DNA of 64,000 nucleotides from Rhodococcus sp. 14-2483-1-2. Its GTDB lineage: Bacteria; Actinomycetota; Actinomycetes; Mycobacteriales; Mycobacteriaceae. Numbering within the stretch: the first letter of the stretch is position 1; every line of letters begins with the position of its first letter. The stretch spans positions 682,001-746,000 of the forward strand of contig NZ_NPFW01000022.1 in the NCBI RefSeq assembly GCF_002259405.1, in the 5' to 3' direction. Position numbers and translations under genes: made by a program. Shown piece after piece: positions 8,071 through 17,600 of the stretch. The notes beneath the pieces are model-generated. The model had not been told where the DNA came from. It did not search any database and was given only the letters and a program-made list of their open reading frames with translations.

Positions 8071-10602
8071 TCAGGTGCCTTCCGGCTTCTCCGGGGGCTT
8101 GGGCGGTTCCGGGGCAGGTACGACCGCGAGGATCGCACGCTCGAGGTCTTCGCGGACCGCCCTGCTGTCCGCTCCCGCCAGGTCGATGCAGAAGGAGTCG
8201 ACCACCGAGCTGCCAAGGGTCGAGACGCGGGCCCATCGGATGTCGAGTCCCTGCTGTTCGATCGCGCTGGCCAATCGGCACAGCAGACCGAGCCGGTCCT
8301 CCGCTCGTAGTTCGAGCACCACCTGACCTGGTTCGTTGTCGTCGAACCACAGCACCCGAGGCGGAGCTTGGGCGTACAGAACCGGGACTGCCGAATCCTC
8401 GGCGTCGTCCTCGACGGTTTCGGCTCTGGCGTCGCGTTCCTTGGCGTCGAGCACGGCGACGAGGTCGAGTTCGCCTGCCTGGGCGCGGATTATCTCCTGC
8501 CGCAACAGACCCGCCTGTGGCGGAGATCCGAAGAGCGGCGCAACGTCGAACGAGTTGATCGCCGACCCCTCGTGACTTCCGAGGGAGGCCGAGAGCACAC
8601 GAAGCGAATGGAGTGCGAGGACTCCCGCAGCGTCGGAGAGCAGCCCGGGCGTGTCGGGGGCGATGACGGTGACGACGAAGGTGTGCAGCCCGTCGGTCGG
8701 CGAGATGTCGACATGGACGCCTCCCCTCGCTGCGAGTTCGATGTGGGCGGGGTCGAGTGGATCCGGGGAGGGCAGACTCTCCCCCGCCATCACCAATCGG
8801 CAGCGACGCACGAGCTCGCGGATGAGCGATGCCTTCCAATCGCCCCACACCCCGGGTCCGGTGGCGAGCGAATCCGCCTCGGCCAGTGCGTGAAGCAGCT
8901 CGAGCAGGATGGTGTCGGCACCGAGTGCGTCGACGACGGTTTGCACGGTTGCTGGGTCGTCGAGGTCGCGTCTGGTGGCGGTCTCCGGCAGCAGCAGGTG
9001 GTATCTCACCATCGACGTCAGCAGTGCCACGTCGGACGGCCACAGTCCGAGCCTGTTGCCGATCTGGATGGCCAGATCGGCTCCGACGACGCTGTGGTCG
9101 CCGCCGCGTCCTTTGCCGATGTCGTGGATCAGCGCGCCGAGCACCAACAGGTCCGGACGCGCAACTCGGGTGGTCAATGCGCTTGCGTAGGCAGCAGTTT
9201 CGACTAGATGCCGATCGACTGTCCACGTGTGCACGGCATCTCGCGGCGGCAGATCGCGTACCGCACCCCACTCCGGAATAAGCCTGCCCCACAGTCCGGT
9301 TCGATCGAGAGCTTCGATGGCCGCAATGGCTTTGCGACCCGATCCGAGCAACACGAGCAGATCGTTGAGGGCTTCCTTCGGCCAGGGTTCCCGGAGCTCG
9401 GGCGCACTGTCGGACAGTCGGTTCAGGGTCGAGGCAGACATCGGCATTCCGGTCTGCGCCGATGCCGCGGCGACGCGCATGATCAGACCGGGATCCTTGT
9501 TCGGCCGCGCGTCGCGGGCGAGAACGACCTCGCCGCCGTGTTCGACGACCCCCTCGTCCAGCGGCCGCCTGACCGGGACTCGACGAAGGCGTGAAAGACC
9601 CTTTCGGGGAAGCGAATTGCCGGCGGTACGCAGTCCGACGTCGACCGAGTAGCTGATGGTGCGGGCCGAATCGCTCAGTACGCGAGCAAGATCGAAACGG
9701 TCACCGATTCGCAGCGCGGCACCGATCTCGTCGGCGTCCTGTGCCCGCAGTTGATCCCGTGCTCGACCGGCGACGCGATGCAGTTCGGTGCGCACGTCCA
9801 GCAGGCGTCCGTGTGCGAATGCCAAACCGCCACCCGGCGATTCGGGTCCGAGCCCGGGCATACCGTCGGTCAACTGCGCGATGGAGAGGGCGTCGAGCAA
9901 CTGAACGTCGCGCAGTCCCCCGCGACCGCTCTTGAGATCGGGTTCGGCGCGGTGCGCGATCTCACCGCTGCGCGACCACCGCCCGCGGGTCTGCTCGATC
10001 AGCTCGTCGAAACGCCCTCGAATGCCGTTGCGCCACTGGCGACGTACGCCGCCGATGAGGAGATTGCTCAATTCGACGTCGCCGGCGATGTGACGCGCCT
10101 CGAGCATTCCGAGCGATGCCGTCATGTCGGCTGCAGCGACCTGCAGAGCCTGCGGCACCGTTCGCACGCTGTGGTCGAGCTTGATGTGTGCGTCCCACAG
10201 CGGGTACCAGAGCTTGTCTGCGACGTCGGAGACGATGCGTGGTTCGAGATCGTCGTGCAGCAGGATCAGGTCCAGATCCGAATGCGGCAGAAGTTCACGA
10301 CGCGCAAGACCGCCGACGGCGACGATCGCGAAACCGGAGTCCGGTTTGATCCCCAGCTCGGCCCCTTTGGTGGTCAGCCAGAACTCGTGGAGATCGACCA
10401 GAGCCTGCCGGAGCGAGGGTGCATCGAGGCGACGATTGCGTGTTCCGCCGTCGAGTAGTTGTTTTCTGGCCCGAGCGAGATCTGCTGCAGCATCGCTCGT
10501 GCCCTTCGATGCGGAGCCCATGGAGACCGAAGGCCCCGATCCTGACGCTTTCGCGCCAGAACCGGGGCCCACGGCCCGAGACCCTTTGGGGTCAGAGTGC
10601 AT
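8071..10602 (-). CDS. glnD: PII uridylyl/adenylyltransferase GlnD
   Basis: A large bifunctional sensor that modifies and demodifies the PII protein according to nitrogen status; in actinobacteria the modification is usually adenylylation. Domains in order are a nucleotidyltransferase with GGLARRELLPHSDLDL, an HD hydrolase domain with LIHDIGKGRGGDHS, and two C-terminal ACT domains that bind glutamine. Starting at the ATG at 10602 gives 843 residues and overlaps the glnB stop by 11 bases; an alternative ATG at 10521 would drop a Ser/Gly-rich lead. It follows glnB and amt, the classic nitrogen operon order, and ends at a hairpin terminator. Confidence 0.95.
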   Translation of the reverse strand: MHSDPKGSRAVGPGSGAKASGSGPSVSMGSASKGTSDAAADLARARKQLLDGGTRNRRLDAPSLRQALVDLHEFWLTTKGAELGIKPDSGFAIVAVGGLARRELLPHSDLDLILLHDDLEPRIVSDVADKLWYPLWDAHIKLDHSVRTVPQALQVAAADMTASLGMLEARHIAGDVELSNLLIGGVRRQWRNGIRGRFDELIEQTRGRWSRSGEIAHRAEPDLKSGRGGLRDVQLLDALSIAQLTDGMPGLGPESPGGGLAFAHGRLLDVRTELHRVAGRARDQLRAQDADEIGAALRIGDRFDLARVLSDSARTISYSVDVGLRTAGNSLPRKGLSRLRRVPVRRPLDEGVVEHGGEVVLARDARPNKDPGLIMRVAAASAQTGMPMSASTLNRLSDSAPELREPWPKEALNDLLVLLGSGRKAIAAIEALDRTGLWGRLIPEWGAVRDLPPRDAVHTWTVDRHLVETAAYASALTTRVARPDLLVLGALIHDIGKGRGGDHSVVGADLAIQIGNRLGLWPSDVALLTSMVRYHLLLPETATRRDLDDPATVQTVVDALGADTILLELLHALAEADSLATGPGVWGDWKASLIRELVRRCRLVMAGESLPSPDPLDPAHIELAARGGVHVDISPTDGLHTFVVTVIAPDTPGLLSDAAGVLALHSLRVLSASLGSHEGSAINSFDVAPLFGSPPQAGLLRQEIIRAQAGELDLVAVLDAKERDARAETVEDDAEDSAVPVLYAQAPPRVLWFDDNEPGQVVLELRAEDRLGLLCRLASAIEQQGLDIRWARVSTLGSSVVDSFCIDLAGADSRAVREDLERAILAVVPAPEPPKPPEKPEGT

Positions 10603-10930
10603 CGGCGCCACGTTCTCCGGTGCGGACTCGGATGACCGAGTCGACCGGGGAAACCCAGACCTTGCCGTCACCGATCTTGCCTGTGCGAGCAGCCTCGACG
10701 ATGACCTCGACGACCTTCTCCACAGCGGCGTCGTCGACGACTACCTCGACACGGACCTTCGGGACGAAGTCGACCGAGTACTCGGCACCTCGGTACACCT
10801 CGGTGTGGCCCTTCTGGCGGCCGTAACCCTGAACTTCACTGACTGTCATTCCGAGTACGCCGGCCTGCTCCAGCCCCGTCTTGACGTCCTCCAGGGTGAA
10901 CGGTTTGACGATTGCCGTGATCAGCTTCAT
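10592..10930 (-). CDS. glnB: Nitrogen regulatory protein PII
   Basis: A 112-residue trimeric signal protein. It contains MKLITAIVKPFTLEDVK, the T-loop YGRQKGHTEVYRGAEYSVDF with the modifiable tyrosine near residue 51, and the C-terminal signature GKIGDGKVWVSPVDSVIRVRTGE. PII integrates ATP, ADP and 2-oxoglutarate and gates the ammonium channel. Its position between amt and glnD supports a GlnK-like role controlling that channel. Confidence 0.97.
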   Translation of the reverse strand: MKLITAIVKPFTLEDVKTGLEQAGVLGMTVSEVQGYGRQKGHTEVYRGAEYSVDFVPKVRVEVVVDDAAVEKVVEVIVEAARTGKIGDGKVWVSPVDSVIRVRTGERGADAL

Positions 10931-11002
10931 TTTTGCTTCCCTTCACAAGACCTCGAGTGCCCGTTGTCGTACGGTGCAGCGTTCACGTCTATCTCTACCT
11001 TG

Positions 11003-12307
11003 TCAGGCGAAATCATATGCAGTCTCGGCGTGCTCGGCTTCGTCGATGCCGTTCGCCTCCTCCTCGTCCGATACGCGCCAGCCGAGAGGCTTGAGCGCGA
11101 ACGCGATGACCGCGGTGACGATGGCGGTGAAGATCAACGCGAACAGTGCGATGACGATCTGCACGACGAGCTGCTTGTAATCGCCGCCGTAGAACAGGCC
11201 GGTCTCGGATGCGAGGAAGCCGATTCCGATCGTTCCCCACAGGCCTGCGACGAGGTGCACGCCCACGACGTCGAGCGAGTCGTCGTAGCCGAACTTGAAC
11301 TTCAGGCCGACAGCCAGCGCGGAGAGCACGCCGGCGATGACGCCGAGGATCATGGCACCGACCGGCGTGAGTGCGCCTGCGGCCGGGGTGATGGCGACCA
11401 GACCTGCAACGATGCCCGAGGCAGCGCCGAGGCTGGTGGCGTGTCCGTCGCGAATGCGCTCGGTGATGAGCCAGCCCACGATTGCCGCTGCCGTGGCTGC
11501 GGTGGTGTTGACCCAGGCCACACCGGCGATTCCGTCGGCTGCGAAGGCGGAACCGGCGTTGAACCCGAACCAGCCGAACCAGAGCAGAGCTGCACCGAGC
11601 ATGACGAACGGCAGGTTGTGCGGGCGGTAGGCGACCTTGCCGAAGCCGGCACGCTTGCCGATGATGATCGCCAGGATCAAACCGGCGATACCGGCGTTGA
11701 TGTGCACCACTGTGCCACCGGCGAAGTCGATCGGAGCCACGTTGGCGACGAGTCCACCTTCACCGTCGTCGGTGGTGCCGAAGATCATTGCCGCAAGACC
11801 GTTCTCGGATCCGGAGAGCAGTCCGCCGCCCCAGACCATGTGCGCCAGCGGGAAGTAGGCCAGAGTGACCCAGATGCCGGAGAAGGCGAGCCAGGTGCCG
11901 TACTTGACGCGACCGGCGATCGAGCCGCTGATCAGTGCGACCGTGATGATGGCGAAGGTGACCTGGAATGCCACGTCGATGACGTTGGCGTAACCCCATG
12001 CGCCGGCGATGTAGTTACCGTCCGCATCGGTGATCGAATCCTTGAGTCCGAAGAACTCGAACGGGTTGGCGAAGACACCGCCGATGTCCTGGGTGCCGTA
12101 GGACATCGACCAGCCCCACAGGAAGTAGATGATCGAGACGACGGCCATCGCTCCGAACGACATCATCATCATGTTCAACACGGACTTCGACTGCGACATA
12201 CCGCCGTAGAAGAACGCCAAGCCCGGCGTCATCAGCAGTACCAGCGATGCTGCCATCAGCATCCACGCGGCGTTGCCGGAGTTGGCCAACATATCCTCGG
12301 GACTCAC
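11003..12307 (-). CDS. amt: Ammonium transporter Amt
   Basis: A polytopic channel of about 11 membrane helices. Recognisable segments are MTPGLAFFYGG, the extracellular-gate region with WGWSMSYG, GGTVVHINAG with the first pore histidine, and LWFGWFGFNAGS. The second pore histidine lies in VHLVAGLWG. The GTG at 12307 is preferred over a GTG two codons earlier because GGAGG lies exactly six bases before it; this gives 434 residues. The cytoplasmic C-terminus, which contacts PII, ends the protein. It is first in the amt-glnB-glnD operon. Confidence 0.96.
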   Translation of the reverse strand: MSPEDMLANSGNAAWMLMAASLVLLMTPGLAFFYGGMSQSKSVLNMMMMSFGAMAVVSIIYFLWGWSMSYGTQDIGGVFANPFEFFGLKDSITDADGNYIAGAWGYANVIDVAFQVTFAIITVALISGSIAGRVKYGTWLAFSGIWVTLAYFPLAHMVWGGGLLSGSENGLAAMIFGTTDDGEGGLVANVAPIDFAGGTVVHINAGIAGLILAIIIGKRAGFGKVAYRPHNLPFVMLGAALLWFGWFGFNAGSAFAADGIAGVAWVNTTAATAAAIVGWLITERIRDGHATSLGAASGIVAGLVAITPAAGALTPVGAMILGVIAGVLSALAVGLKFKFGYDDSLDVVGVHLVAGLWGTIGIGFLASETGLFYGGDYKQLVVQIVIALFALIFTAIVTAVIAFALKPLGWRVSDEEEANGIDEAEHAETAYDFA

Positions 12308-12313
12308 GTACAC

Positions 12314-12318
12314 CCTCC
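12314..12318 (-). promoter_or_regulatory. Ribosome binding site deciding the amt start
   Basis: GGAGG on the minus strand abuts the upstream GTG (12313) directly but is six bases from the GTG at 12307. The shorter start is therefore favoured. Confidence 0.65.
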
Positions 12319-12493
12319 ATTCTCCTGCACACCGGTTGGCGCGCCGTTACGCAAGAAGAGTGGTTTCACGAGGTTTCATCCGTGACACTCTGGTGTTTCG
12401 GATATGTGAACGCATGACCGAATCCTGTTGCAAAAAGGTTTCGTGCTGGCGTTTGTGCTTTTACCCCGGTTAGCGGGCCGCCCCCGCGGTCGA

Positions 12494-13900
12494 TCAGCCG
12501 AGCAGTGCGTCGACGAACGCCCCCGGCTCGAACGGAGCCAGATCGTCGGCGCCTTCACCGAGACCGACGAGCTTGACGGGCACTCCGAGCTCACGCTGCA
12601 CCTGAAAAACGATGCCACCCTTCGCGGTTCCGTCGAGCTTGGTCAGCACGACTCCCGTGATGTTCACGATCTCGGCGAAGACACGGGCCTGTGTCAGTCC
12701 GTTCTGGCCCACGGTTGCGTCGAGAACGAGAAGAACGTCGTCGACGTGGGCCCGCTTCTCGATGACGCGCTTGACCTTGCTCAGCTCGTCCATCAGACCC
12801 GATTTGGTGTGCAACCGTCCCGCAGTGTCGATAAGAACCACGTCGACCCCGTTCTCGATTCCCTTGCTCACCGCATCGAAGGCGACAGCGGCCGGATCTG
12901 CGGCCTCCTTGCCGCGAACCACCTCGGCACCCACTCGCTCGGCCCAGGTCTGCAGCTGATCGGCCGCAGCTGCGCGGAACGTGTCGGCGGCACCGAGCAA
13001 CACCCGCCGTCCGTCGGCGACCAGCACGCGAGCCAGTTTGCCCGTGGTCGTGGTCTTGCCGGTGCCGTTCACGCCGACCACCAGCAGCACGGCGGGCGCG
13101 CCGTCGTGTGGCAGAGCACGAATCGACCGATCGAACTCGGGATGCAGCTGCGCGACGAGAATCTCGCGCAACAGGGCCCGGGCATCGGCTTCGGTGCGAA
13201 TACTGCGCGCCGCCATCTGCTCACGCAGCGTTCGCATGATCTCCGCTGTGGTGGCCGACCCGATATCGGCGATCAGCAGGGCGTCCTCGACCTCTTCCCA
13301 CGAGTCCTCGTCCAGGTCTCCGCCGCCGAGCAGGCCGAGCAGGCTCTTGCCCACCGCGGACTGAGATCGCGCCAACCGGCCACGGAGACGGTCGAGCCGT
13401 CCCTCGGTCGGGTCGATGGTGTCCAAGCGGCGAGGCGCAGGGGCGACGGTGTCGACTACGGGGGGCTCGGGCGCAACAGGCTCGGCCACGGTGACATCGG
13501 TCGCCGGGGCCTCGGGTTCGAGCACTTCCGGCTCGATCCACACGGTCTCCGATTCGACCGGTTCAGGCGCTGGAACCACCGGCGGCGGCTCGACGGGGAT
13601 GTTCTCGACCGGCTTCGGTTCGGCAGGCTTCGGTTCGACCGGCTTCGGTTCGGCAGGCTTGGGGGGCTTCGGGACCACGGGCTCGGCTGTCGCCGTTCCC
13701 TGACTGAACGAGAAACCACTGCCCGCGGTGTAGCCACCGGATCTGTCCTTGGCGGCCGCGTCCTCGATTCGTGCGGCCTCGTCCGACCTGAGGGACACTC
13801 TCCGACGACGGGAGAGGACAAGCCCGACGACGAGGACGACGAGCAGGACGGCAGCGATCGCCGCGACGATGATCCACGCTTGGTTACTCACGTAGGACAT
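12494..13900 (-). CDS. ftsY: Signal recognition particle receptor FtsY
   Basis: A 468-residue SRP receptor GTPase. It opens with a membrane segment (AWIIVAAIAAVLLVVLVVG), unusual in E. coli but normal in actinobacteria. A long acidic Pro/Glu-rich A region with repeated PKPVE and PKPAE units follows. The NG domain carries GVNGTGKTTTTGKLA near 270, DTFRAAA, DTAGR and TKLDGTAKGG. FtsY docks Ffh-bound ribosomes at the membrane. It lies upstream of amt on the same strand, but the 186-base gap argues for separate amt control. Confidence 0.97.
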   Translation of the reverse strand: MSYVSNQAWIIVAAIAAVLLVVLVVGLVLSRRRRVSLRSDEAARIEDAAAKDRSGGYTAGSGFSFSQGTATAEPVVPKPPKPAEPKPVEPKPAEPKPVENIPVEPPPVVPAPEPVESETVWIEPEVLEPEAPATDVTVAEPVAPEPPVVDTVAPAPRRLDTIDPTEGRLDRLRGRLARSQSAVGKSLLGLLGGGDLDEDSWEEVEDALLIADIGSATTAEIMRTLREQMAARSIRTEADARALLREILVAQLHPEFDRSIRALPHDGAPAVLLVVGVNGTGKTTTTGKLARVLVADGRRVLLGAADTFRAAAADQLQTWAERVGAEVVRGKEAADPAAVAFDAVSKGIENGVDVVLIDTAGRLHTKSGLMDELSKVKRVIEKRAHVDDVLLVLDATVGQNGLTQARVFAEIVNITGVVLTKLDGTAKGGIVFQVQRELGVPVKLVGLGEGADDLAPFEPGAFVDALLG

Positions 13901-13995
13901 CCTCTCAGGCGATCATGGCCGTTGGTCACCGGTGGTGCACCGACCGTGAAAATCCGCTCCCGCCCGGGAGTGGAGTGTCGATAGCATTCACGGTC

Positions 13996-14628
13996 ATGGA
14001 GTGGACCACGGTGCGCGACGCCGCCGAACTGACCGAGATGTTCGGAGAGCCGAGCTTCCGAGCCGCCAACAAGGACCGACGCACACTGCACCCTCTGGAC
14101 GTGCAGTGGCTCGCTGCCTCACCGTTCTGCCTCCTCGGAACCTCCGACGCGAGCGGGCGATGCGACGTCTCACCCAAGGGCGATCCGCCCGGCAGTCTGG
14201 TGCACGTCCTCGACGACGCCACGATCGCTCTCGCCGAACGGCCGGGCAACCGCAGGATGGACGGCTATCGCAACATTCTCGAGAACCCGTTCGTCGGGCT
14301 GAACTTCTTCGTTCCCGGTCGCGGCGACACCCTCCGCATCAACGGTCGCGCCTCCCTGGTCACCGACGCCCCGTTCTTCGACGAGCTACAGGTCAAAGGC
14401 CACCGACCGATCATGTGCCTGGTCGTCGACATCGAGCAGGTGTTCCACCACTGTGCGAAGGCGTTCATGCGATCCAAGCTGTGGCAGCCCGAGACCTGGG
14501 ATGCCGACGCCATCCCCGACGTCGCGACGCTGACGAAGGCGCTGATTCCTCAGGCTCCCGAGACGGTGGAGGAATTGCGCGAGTACTACGGACCGTCCTA
14601 CGCCGAACAGCTCTACCCCAAGCAGTAG
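13996..14628 (+). CDS. FMN-dependent pyridoxamine 5'-phosphate oxidase-like (PPOX) flavoprotein
   Basis: A 210-residue protein with the split-barrel PPOX fold: FCLLGTSDASGRCDVSPKGD near residue 45, then RMDGYRNILENPFVGLNFFV and LRINGRASL. This resembles the MSMEG_1061-type subgroup. Such proteins bind FMN or F420-like flavins and reduce small substrates; the specific substrate is not evident. The ATG at 13996 was chosen because upstream in-frame codons read as non-conserved sequence. It is a single plus-strand gene between the divergent ftsY and the convergent smc. Confidence 0.82.
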   Translation: MEWTTVRDAAELTEMFGEPSFRAANKDRRTLHPLDVQWLAASPFCLLGTSDASGRCDVSPKGDPPGSLVHVLDDATIALAERPGNRRMDGYRNILENPFVGLNFFVPGRGDTLRINGRASLVTDAPFFDELQVKGHRPIMCLVVDIEQVFHHCAKAFMRSKLWQPETWDADAIPDVATLTKALIPQAPETVEELREYYGPSYAEQLYPKQ

Positions 14629-14644
14629 CTCCGGCGGACGAACC

Positions 14645-17600
14645 TCAGGACACGGTGTCGGATTCGGCGACGACAGGTGCCGCCTCCAGCTCCGTTGCGT
14701 CCGGCTCGGCTGCGTCTGGCTCGGCTGAGTCCGGCTGTGGTGCGTCCACTGCGACGCGTTCTCGGTTCAACCGCTGCGAGATGACCGTGGTGATGCCGTC
14801 GCCGCGCATGCTGACGCCGTACAGCGCGTCGGCCACCTCCATCGTGGGCTTCTGGTGGGTGATGACGATCAACTGCGACTTCTCGCGGAGCTGCTCGAAC
14901 AATCCGATCAGTCGACGCAGGTTGGTGTCGTCCAGTGCAGCCTCGACCTCGTCCATCACGTAGAACGGAGACGGTCGGGCACGGAAGATGGCCACCAGCA
15001 TGGCCACCGCGGTCAGCGATTTCTCGCCACCGGAGAGCAGCGAGAGCCGCTTGACCTTCTTGCCGGGCGGGCGGGCCTCGACCTCGATTCCGGTGGTGAG
15101 CATGTCCGACGGGTCGGTCAGGATCAGTCGTCCTTCGCCGCCAGGGAAGAGCTTGGCGAACACCCCGGTGAATTCTCGTTCGACGTCGAGCCAGGCCTCC
15201 GTGAAGACCTGCAGAATCCGTTCGTCGACGTCGGCGACCACGCCGAGCAGGTCCTTGCGCGCGGATTTGACGTCCTCGAGCTGAGTGGACAGGAAGTTGT
15301 AGCGCTCCTCGAGGGCCGCGAACTCTTCGAGGGCGAGCGGGTTGACCTTGCCGAGTGTGGCCAGGTCACGCTCGGCGCGTTTGGCGCGCTGCTCCTGCGT
15401 GGCTCGGTCGAACGGCATCGGGGCAGGTGCCACCACCTGCTCACCCCGCTCCTTGGCCGCCTCGTACTCGGCCATCTCGAGTTCGGTGGGAGGCAGTGCC
15501 ACATCGGGCCCGTACTCGGCCACCAGATCGTCGAGGCCGATGCCGTGCTGTTCGAGAATCGTCGTCTCGAGCTGTTCGATCCGCAGCGCTGCCTGTGCGC
15601 GGGCCACCTCGTCCCGGTGCACGGCGTCGGTGATCGACGCCAGCTGACCCTGCAGGGCGCGGACCTGCTCTTTCACCTTGTCGAGTTCGATTGTGCGCGT
15701 TGCACGTTCGGCAGAGAGCTCGTCGCGTCTACGTGCAGCTGCGGCAACGACCGTAGCCAACCGTGCGGCGACCTCCTCGCCGGATTCTCCGACCGCCGCG
15801 GCCACTGCGGCCGCGTGCCGACGCGCTGCGCTCTCGCGTTCGGCTCGCGCTCTGGCCTCACGCTCGGCTCGCGCCGCCCGTCGAAGCGAATCTGCCCGGC
15901 CTCGCACGGACTGTGCACGCTCTTCGGCGGTCCGCACGTTCAACCGAGCTTCGACCTCCACGGCACGTACTTCGGTCAGTGCCGCTGCCGCCATCTCCCG
16001 TTCCATGGTGGTCGCCGCATCACCGCTCTCGCCGTCTCCCGCGAAACCGGATTGCTCGTCCTCGGCCGTCCGCAGATTTTCTTCGAGCTCGGCAAGCCGG
16101 GCAATCGCTTCTTCTCGGCTGGCCTCGGCAGAGCTGCGCTGCGTCGTCAACCGTGCCGACTCCGCGTGCGCCGAACGCGCCAGTTGACCCAATCGGCCCA
16201 GCTGCTCGTACACCGCGGCCATCGCAGCGTCTGATTCGTTGAGCGCTGCGAGCGCTTGCTCGGCCGACTCGCGCCGATCCCGTTGTTCTGCCAACGCTCC
16301 CGACAGCGCTGCGTCGAGCTCCTCCGCTCGTCGGACTGCCGCCGCCAACTCCACCGTCGACGTGTCGATTGCCGACTGCACCTCGAGGGTGCTCGGGCGA
16401 CGATCCGAGCCGCCGGTGACCCAGCCGGCTTCGACGACGTCGCCGTCCTTGGTGACCGCACGCAGCTCACCGGAACCGGAGACGAGACGGTGTGCAGCGT
16501 CGAGCGAATCGACCGCGACCACACCGTCGAGCAGGGCCGCCATGGCCCCGGCCAACCGGTCCGGATACTCGATCAGGTCCAGCACCCATCGAGCGCCGCT
16601 CGGGAGGCCCGGACGTGGAACCGGTTGCGCTGCAGCCACATTGCCGTGCACGATGGACGCGCGGCCACCGTCGGCCGCACGCAGCGCCAGCACCGCATCA
16701 CGCGCGGCATCGAACGATTCGGCGTGTGCGGCATCTGCGGCCGGACCCATTGCCACTGCCACCGCGATCTCGTACCCCGGCTCGACCGTGAGATGGCCTG
16801 CGAGCAGACCCGACAGGCCGTCCTGCTGGTTCTCCACCAGCCACCCGGCACCGTCCTTGCGTTCGAGGCCCATCGTCAGCGCCTCGATCCTGGCCTCGAA
16901 CGACGCCACCCTCTTGCCCGCGATGCGCTCTTCGGCCTGTAGCTCCGTCACCCGGGAATCGGCATGCCGCAGCGCGGCGACGGCTCGTTCGTAGTGGGTG
17001 TCGAGGCTCAGTTCGCTCGCGTCGAGGGTGCCGATCTGATCCTGCACACTCTCGAATTCACGCTGAGCCGATTCGCCGCGCTCTCGTGCCTCGTCGATGG
17101 CCACCGACAAGCGCGCCACCTCCGCGTCGATCGACTCGACCTTGGTTCGGAAGGTGTCGACTCGGCCGGACAGGCGCGCGAACCCCTCGCGGCGGTCGGC
17201 CACCGCGCGTACGGCCGCAAGGTGGGCACGCTCGGCGGCCGCAGCAGCGGCTTCGCGCTCGGCCAACTGCTCACGTGCCGCCTCGAGCGTTTCGCGTGCC
17301 ATCTCGACGGCCTCGACGAGTTCCATCTCTTCCTCGGCCACTCGCTCGGCCTGCGCTTCGAGCTCGTCCGGGTCCTGTCCGCGACCGGTGCTCTGGACGG
17401 CGTCGAGATGTCGAGCTCGTTCGTGCGCGATGCGCACCGTCGCATTCACGCGTTCGGCCAACGCGGAGAGACGGAACCACGTCTGCCCGGCCGCTTCGGC
17501 GCTCGGAGTCAGCCGAGCGACGGCCTGCTCGTGTTCGCCGAGTGCCACCGAGCCCGCTTCGAGGGCGTCCTGCACCATCGCGTACTGCTCACGAGCCGCT

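Noticed and set aside
10124..12385. 753-codon plus-strand open frame over amt, glnB and glnD
   Set aside because: It covers three recognisable minus-strand genes and reads as compositionally biased sequence, as high-GC antisense frames do.
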